From Streptomyces sp. GESEQ-4 (GTDB taxonomy: Bacteria > Actinomycetota > Actinomycetes > Streptomycetales > Streptomycetaceae): 64,000 nucleotides of DNA. The DNA is taken from NCBI RefSeq assembly GCF_017948455.1, contig NZ_JAFFSU010000004.1, positions 310,001-374,000 on the forward strand, in the 5' to 3' direction. Below are positions 60,211 through 64,000 of this stretch, piece by piece. A program made the position numbers and the translations under genes. The stretch's first letter is position 1. Every line of letters begins with the position of its first letter. The notes under the pieces are model-generated. The model was not told where the DNA came from. It searched no databases and was given only the letters and a program-made list of their open reading frames with translations.

Positions 60211-61236
60211 TTACCCGGTTACGCCTGCCTTCCGTCGGCGCATCGCGAAGACCGCGCCCGCACCGGCGACGATGGCCACGCCGCTGACCAGGCCGATGGC
60301 CGGCAGCGCGGAGCTTGCGCCGGTGTCGGCGAGGTTGCCGGTCGGCAGGTCGGAGATGTTGCCCTGCGGCTTCTTCCCCGGGCCCTTGCCGCCGTTGTCA
60401 CCCGGCGTGGCGGTGCCCGGGTCCGGGTTGGCGGAGCCGGCCTTCAGGACCTCGAAGTCGGCCTGGTCCCAGCCCTGGGCGATGCAGTCCTGGCCGTCGA
60501 CGTTGTCGAGGTAGGCACCGGAGCCGAAGGAGTAGGCGTCACCGGCGGGGGCCTTGGCGCCGATGCTGACGCGCAGATCCAGCGTCTGGCTGGCCTTCGA
60601 CTTCAGCGTCTCGACGCCGAAGAAAAGGTCACCGGCCCACTCGGAGTCCCCGATCCGCTCCCAGGAGCCGGACTCGGGGTTCTTGAACTCCAGGTCGACG
60701 TGGGGGCTCAGATACTTCGACTCGTCGAGCTCGAAGTTCTCGACCTCGGCGTAGAAGCCGAGGTCCTCGACGTCCGTGTCGGACTCGTTGGTGACGATCA
60801 GCTTGAAGCCGTGGAAGCCGTCACCCGCGACGATCTTGCCGGGCAGGCCCTTGACGTCCGCGGACACCTTGGCGTCGGAGAACTCCTCGTCGACTTCCTC
60901 GCAGAACGGGACGTCCGGCGCCTCGCTCGGCTCGGCCGGCTCCGAGGGCTCGGGCCGGCCCGACTCGCTCGCGGAGGCGGAGGGCGTGGCACTTCCGGTC
61001 GGCGCGGAACTCGTCGGGGCGGCGCCGGCCGACGTGGTGCCCGTCGGCAGCGTGGTGGTGCTCGGTGTCGCCGTGGCCGTGTCGCTCGCCGTCCCGGAGG
61101 GCGTCTCGGTGACGGACTCGGTGGGAGTCGGGGAAGCCGACGACCCCTCCGCGAACGCGGCGGGCGCGGACAGCAGCGCGAACGGCGATATCGCAGCCGT
61201 CGCGGCCGCGACCGCCATGGCACGGCGAACCTTCAT
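60211..61236 (-). CDS. Sortase-anchored surface protein (LAxTG)
   Basis: Cell-wall-anchored protein, 341 residues. A signal peptide (KVRRAMAVAAATAAISPFAL, then APAAFAEG) is followed by a Ser/Thr/Pro-rich stalk (about 35-105). A folded domain (about 110-285) has two cysteines (VPFCEEVDEEFS and GQDCIAQGW), possibly a disulfide. A Gly/Pro/Lys linker then leads to a C-terminal sorting signal: LADTG, a hydrophobic helix (ALPAIGLVSGVAIVAGAGAV) and RRRK. LAxTG is the motif of streptomycete class E sortases, so it should be anchored to peptidoglycan. The start is the ATG at 61234-61236 after GAGGT. The ligand or partner is unknown. Confidence 0.9.
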   Translation of the reverse strand: MKVRRAMAVAAATAAISPFALLSAPAAFAEGSSASPTPTESVTETPSGTASDTATATPSTTTLPTGTTSAGAAPTSSAPTGSATPSASASESGRPEPSEPAEPSEAPDVPFCEEVDEEFSDAKVSADVKGLPGKIVAGDGFHGFKLIVTNESDTDVEDLGFYAEVENFELDESKYLSPHVDLEFKNPESGSWERIGDSEWAGDLFFGVETLKSKASQTLDLRVSIGAKAPAGDAYSFGSGAYLDNVDGQDCIAQGWDQADFEVLKAGSANPDPGTATPGDNGGKGPGKKPQGNISDLPTGNLADTGASSALPAIGLVSGVAIVAGAGAVFAMRRRKAGVTG

Positions 61237-61838
61237 GCAGACCTCGAATAGTCCAGTTGCGCTGTGGGACACGTGTGTGGCCCTTGATACGCCTGGTTTG
61301 ATCCGCGAACCCTGTGAAAGGTTGCACTCCGCTTCACAGAATTCTTATGTGGCCTGGGTCACTGGGTGGCCGTCCGGCTCGCGTCCGGGTCATGCAGAAG
61401 GGCCCCGCGGGCGTGAGCCGCGGGGCCCTTCTTTGGTCAGCACCGACGTCAGGGCAGCGCCGGTGCCTGGGGAGCGGCGCCGGGGGGTTGCGCCGCTTGC
61501 CTGGTCTCGACCTTTGGCAGAGGCTTGTTACGCATCGTGCTGGACGGGCGGGACCTCCGCAACCTTTTGACCCATCCTTGTACGTTTCCTTGGCCCTGTC
61601 CGGGGGGATCCTGGGGGTCTGTTTTTCCCGCCGGCCGGCCCCGGGCGTCCCCGGAGCCGGCCGTTCTCTGGGGCGACCGGGCTGCTGTCCCCTGCCGTCC
61701 GGTCACCAGCGAGCCACGCGTGGTTCTTCGGGCCCGCCCCTGGCTGGCACGGACATCGGGACCAACGAACCCTTTTGCGCGCCGGTCACGCGCCGTACGG
61801 GTGAGAGGAATGCGCACGTCTGTGCCGGGAACGCGGTT
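61237..61838. other. 602-base gap between the LAxTG gene and the chorismate mutase gene
   Basis: The left part is the upstream region of the LAxTG gene and holds an inverted repeat CTGTGAA-N14-TTCACAG (61312-61339). A terminator lies at 61396-61434. From 61435 to 61838 I see no gene: a minus-strand frame at 61449-61817 has a Pro/Arg-rich composition and no ribosome-binding site. The region may be an extended 3' end of the chorismate mutase transcript. Confidence 0.6.
61396..61434. terminator. Strong bidirectional hairpin terminator
   Basis: AGAAGGGCCCCGCGG (61396-61410), loop of 7, CCGCGGGGCCCTTCT (from 61418) then TT. The symmetric A/T ends allow function in both directions. It is the first clear terminator downstream of the chorismate mutase gene (minus strand). 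Confidence 0.85.
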
Positions 61839-62126
61839 TCAGATCCTGCCGCGGCACAGCTCCAGCAGGGTCATCGCCAGCGAGGTGCCCGGCTTGCCCA
61901 GGGCCTCCCTGTAGTGGGCGAGGATCTCCATCTCGCGGGAGAGGTTCACGCGCCGGCCGCCGGAGGCGATCCGGGCCTCCTGAACGACGGCGGAGACCGC
62001 CATCCGTTCCTGGATCAGGCCGATGATCCGGTCGTCGAGTGCGTCGATGCGCTCACGGGCGCCGGTGATCGTCTCGGCGGCCTCGCGGGTGTGCGCGCCG
62101 GTCTTCTCCGCTGCGGTGGTGGTCAT
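61839..62126 (-). CDS. Chorismate mutase (AroQ type)
   Basis: Converts chorismate to prephenate, committing it to phenylalanine and tyrosine. The 95 residues form the all-helical AroQ fold: helix 1 GARERIDALDDRIIGLIQER (substrate Arg in the first helix), then MAVSAVVQEARIASGGRRVN and LSREMEILAHYREALGKPGT, ending LAMTLLELCRGRI. The start is the ATG at 62124-62126 with GGAGGAG upstream. The 187-base leader carries a probably leaderless 23-codon peptide rich in Phe/Tyr codons, a hairpin and a terminator, suggesting attenuation (see separate entries). Divergent guaA is across 311 bases. Confidence 0.93.
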   Translation of the reverse strand: MTTTAAEKTGAHTREAAETITGARERIDALDDRIIGLIQERMAVSAVVQEARIASGGRRVNLSREMEILAHYREALGKPGTSLAMTLLELCRGRI

Positions 62127-62187
62127 CTCGGGGCTCCTCCATAGGGCTGGGCAGGGTGCCCCGGATCGACACGACCCGGAAAACGTC

Positions 62188-62220
62188 AGGCGCCCCGGGC
62201 CTTGTCGGCCCGGGGCGCCT
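62188..62220 (-). terminator. Terminator in the chorismate mutase leader (candidate attenuator)
   Basis: On the minus strand AGGCGCCCCGGGCC, loop GACAA, GGCCCGGGGCGCCT is a perfect 14-bp stem followed by GACGTTTT. It lies between the leader peptide and the chorismate mutase start, so unless prevented from forming it should stop transcription before the gene. Confidence 0.85.
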
Positions 62221-62241
62221 GGTGAGTCGCTTGTCAGTCTC

Positions 62242-62313
62242 TCAAGCAGCACGACCATGGCAGCCGGCGGGCCGGGTGCCATAGGTAAAGAGGAAGGTCG
62301 TGTGCGTGAGCAT
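62242..62313 (-). CDS. Putative leaderless leader peptide, 23 residues, Phe/Tyr-coded
   Basis: The ATG at 62311-62313 opens a 23-codon frame that begins MLTHTTFLFTYG and ends at a TGA at 62242-62244. It contains TTC, TTT and TAT within five consecutive codons (TTC CTC TTT ACC TAT). TTT and TAT are rare in this genome, so these positions would be sensitive to charged tRNA-Phe and tRNA-Tyr. It has no Shine-Dalgarno sequence, but a CATACT -10 ends 6 bases before the ATG, which fits a leaderless transcript. The pairing hairpin and terminator downstream and the identity of the regulated gene (chorismate mutase) make an attenuation peptide the best reading. Not experimentally known to me. Confidence 0.6.
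   Translation of the reverse strand: MLTHTTFLFTYGTRPAGCHGRAA
62259..62280 (-). other. Leader hairpin overlapping the leader-peptide codons
   Basis: GGCA-C-CCGG-CCCG-CCGG-C-TGCC on the minus strand: 8 paired bases with one C-C mismatch. It starts directly after the TTC-CTC-TTT-ACC-TAT codons. The embedded GGCCCG can instead pair with CGGGCC in the left arm of the terminator, giving a possible antiterminator. Confidence 0.5.
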
Positions 62314-62319
62314 GGGGTC

Positions 62320-62347
62320 AGTATGACGTGGCCGTCTGTGACGGCAA
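62320..62347 (-). promoter_or_regulatory. Promoter of the chorismate mutase leader transcript
   Basis: On the minus strand TTGCCG (62347-62342), 16 bases, CATACT (62325-62320). The predicted start coincides with the leader-peptide ATG at 62313. Confidence 0.55.
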
Positions 62348-62391
62348 ACCCGGTTCGCATCCTGAGACGGCAGTCGGGCACCCGGGCGCCG

Positions 62392-62397
62392 TTAGAA
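62392..62397 (+). promoter_or_regulatory. -10 element of guaA
   Basis: TAGAAT, 41 bases before the guaA start, leaves a short leader with the GGAAGG ribosome-binding site. No convincing -35 is visible. Confidence 0.5.
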
Positions 62398-62437
62398 TCG
62401 GTGGCACAGCCCTTGTCAAGCCGCCGGAAGGCAACCC

Positions 62438-64000
62438 GTGTCATCAGCGACCCCTGCTGCCGCCGCCCCCGACACCGTCCTGGTCGTCGACTTCGGCGCG
62501 CAGTATGCCCAGCTCATCGCCCGTCGCGTCCGCGAGGCCCGGGTCTACAGCGAGATCGTGCCGAGCACCATGCCGGTGGCGGAGATGCTCGCCAAGAACC
62601 CGGCGGCGATCATCCTGTCCGGCGGCCCTTCGTCGGTGTACGCGGAGGGCGCCCCGCGCCTCGACCGCGAGATCTTCGAGTCCGGCGTCCCCGTCTTCGG
62701 CATGTGCTACGGCTTCCAGCTCATGGCGACGTCGCTCGGCGGCACGGTCGACAACACGGGGGCGCGCGAGTACGGCCGTACGGACCTGCATGTCAGCAAG
62801 TCCGGCTCCACCCTCTTCGAGGGCACGCCCGCCGAGCAGTCCGTGTGGATGTCGCACGGCGACGCCTGCTCCGCCGCCCCCGAGGGCTTCAGCGTGACGG
62901 CCTCCACGGACGTCGTCCCGGTCGCCGCCTTCGAGAACGACGAGAAGAAGCTGTACGGCGTCCAGTACCACCCGGAGGTCATGCACTCCACGCACGGCCA
63001 GCAGGTGCTGGAGCACTTCCTGTACCGGGGTGCCGGGCTGACCCCGAGTTGGACCACCGGCAATGTGATCGAGGAGCAGGTCGCCGCGATCCGTGAGCAG
63101 GTCGGCGACAAGCGCGCCATCTGCGGGCTGTCCGGCGGCGTGGACTCCGCCGTCGCCGCCGCCCTCGTACAGAAGGCCATCGGCTCCCAGCTGACCTGCG
63201 TGTACGTCGACCACGGTCTGATGCGCAAGGGCGAGACCGAGCAGGTCGAGAAGGACTTCGTGGCCGCGACCGGCGTACAGCTGAAGGTCGTGGACGCTCA
63301 GGAGCGGTTCCTGAAGGCGCTTGCCGGGGTGAGCGACCCGGAGGAGAAGCGGAAGATCATCGGGCGCGAGTTCATCCGGGTCTTCGAGCAGGCGCAGGCC
63401 GAGATCATCGCGGACGAGGGTCCGGCGGTGGAGTTCCTCGTGCAGGGCACCCTGTACCCGGACGTGGTCGAGTCCGGTGGTGGCACCGGAACCGCCAACA
63501 TCAAGTCCCACCACAATGTGGGCGGGCTGCCGGAAGACCTCGAGTTCCAGCTGATCGAGCCGCTGCGCAAGCTGTTCAAGGACGAGGTCCGGATGGTCGG
63601 CCAGGAGCTGGGCCTGCCGGACGAGATCGTCCAGCGGCAGCCGTTCCCGGGTCCGGGTCTGGGCATCCGTATCGTCGGCGACGTGACGAAGGAGCGGCTC
63701 GACCTGCTGCGCGAGGCCGACGCCATCGCCCGTGAGGAGCTGACCGCGGCCGGCCTCGACCGTGACATCTGGCAGTGCCCGGTCGTCTTGCTCGCGGACG
63801 TCCGCAGCGTCGGCGTCCAGGGCGACGGCCGGACGTACGGCCATCCGATCGTCCTGCGCCCGGTCTCCAGCGAGGACGCGATGACGGCCGACTGGTCGCG
63901 ACTGCCGTACGACGTGCTCGCGAAGATCTCGACGCGGATCACGAACGAGGTCGCGGACGTCAACCGGGTCGTGCTCGATGTGACGAGCAAGCCGCCGGGG
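62438..64000 (+). CDS. guaA: GMP synthase (glutamine-hydrolysing), last few codons outside window
   Basis: Aminates XMP to GMP with glutamine and ATP, the step after guaB. 521 codons are present and the frame is open at the window end (DVTSKPPG). The family C-terminus usually continues about five residues (TIEWE), so almost all is here. The class I amidotransferase domain (about 12-205) has C90 in [11 protein letters not shown] and the catalytic YHPEV. The ATP-pyrophosphatase domain begins [17 protein letters not shown]. The dimerisation domain has [16 protein letters not shown]. The start is the GTG at 62438 after GGAAGG. It is divergent from the chorismate mutase leader. Confidence 0.96.
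   Translation, partial: MSSATPAAAAPDTVLVVDFGAQYAQLIARRVREARVYSEIVPSTMPVAEMLAKNPAAIILSGGPSSVYAEGAPRLDREIFESGVPVFGMCYGFQLMATSLGGTVDNTGAREYGRTDLHVSKSGSTLFEGTPAEQSVWMSHGDACSAAPEGFSVTASTDVVPVAAFENDEKKLYGVQYHPEVMHSTHGQQVLEHFLYRGAGLTPSWTTGNVIEEQVAAIREQVGDKRAICGLSGGVDSAVAAALVQKAIGSQLTCVYVDHGLMRKGETEQVEKDFVAATGVQLKVVDAQERFLKALAGVSDPEEKRKIIGREFIRVFEQAQAEIIADEGPAVEFLVQGTLYPDVVESGGGTGTANIKSHHNVGGLPEDLEFQLIEPLRKLFKDEVRMVGQELGLPDEIVQRQPFPGPGLGIRIVGDVTKERLDLLREADAIAREELTAAGLDRDIWQCPVVLLADVRSVGVQGDGRTYGHPIVLRPVSSEDAMTADWSRLPYDVLAKISTRITNEVADVNRVVLDVTSKPPG

Noticed and set aside
61449..61817. 122-codon minus-strand frame downstream of chorismate mutase
   Set aside because: Pro/Arg/Gly-rich, with no ribosome-binding site and no recognisable domain; more likely untranslated sequence.

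Overview
The window is chromosomal DNA from a Streptomyces-type actinomycete. The support is very high GC with G/C in third codon positions, frequent GTG starts, a GroES-GroEL1 operon under two CIRCE operators, the developmental regulators WhiD and BldM, an LAxTG-type sorted surface protein, a WhiJ-like XRE/DUF397/anti-sigma set, and a TTA (bldA-type) codon. From memory, the gene order resembles the core region of S. coelicolor around SCO4739-SCO4786 (groES/groEL1 = SCO4761/4762, whiD = SCO4767, bldM = SCO4768). I see no insertion sequence, prophage, CRISPR array, tRNA or rRNA. It is a conserved housekeeping and developmental core with small variable patches.

Layout. 1-5 kb: start of coaA (minus), a DrrAB-type ABC exporter, a small membrane protein, glmS. 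5-7.2 kb: XRE/DUF397 regulator pair, and a divergent HATPase gene broken by a 4-bp duplication. 7.2-14.3 kb: acpS, nnrD, a repeat-rich gap, an L,D-transpeptidase, an M23 peptidase, alr, an alpha/beta hydrolase, tsaE. 14.3-17.8 kb: a 59-codon ORF behind a palindrome, a degenerate YkuD protein, then tsaB-rimI-tsaD and a small protein, translationally coupled. 17.7-23.2 kb: lipoprotein, GH3 glucosidase with a divergent LacI regulator, LCP protein. 23.2-25 kb: an ECF42-type sigma factor with its DGPF partner. 25-30 kb: cell-wall-binding beta-propeller protein, THUMP-like methyltransferase, two coupled polysaccharide deacetylases. 30-32.5 kb: groES-groEL. 32.5-36 kb: SnoaL-type protein, SDR, MOSC protein, LysR regulator. 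36-41.2 kb: whiD, bldM, a sigma factor (probably shbA), guaB, guaB3. 41.3-44.5 kb: a nucleotide-sugar dehydrogenase homologue lacking key catalytic residues, and glpD. 44.6-56.5 kb: six consecutive Ser/Thr kinase-family membrane proteins, the second a pseudokinase. 56.6-61.2 kb: aldehyde dehydrogenase, GMC oxidoreductase, LAxTG surface protein. 61.8-64 kb: chorismate mutase (minus) and guaA (plus, last few codons outside).

Themes. Many genes serve the cell envelope (GlmS, Alr, L,D-transpeptidase, M23, LCP, deacetylases, cell-wall-binding protein, sortase substrate, membrane kinases). Others serve nucleotide metabolism (guaB, guaB3, guaA), tRNA t6A synthesis (tsaB, tsaD, tsaE) and sporulation control (whiD, bldM).

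The most novel-looking item is upstream of the chorismate mutase gene. A probably leaderless 23-codon peptide with clustered TTC, TTT and TAT codons is followed by a GC hairpin and then a strong terminator before the gene, the architecture of ribosome-mediated (Phe/Tyr) attenuation. Other notable items are the pseudokinase and TTA codon in the kinase array, a 20-bp palindrome controlling a small ORF, and three pseudoenzyme-like proteins.
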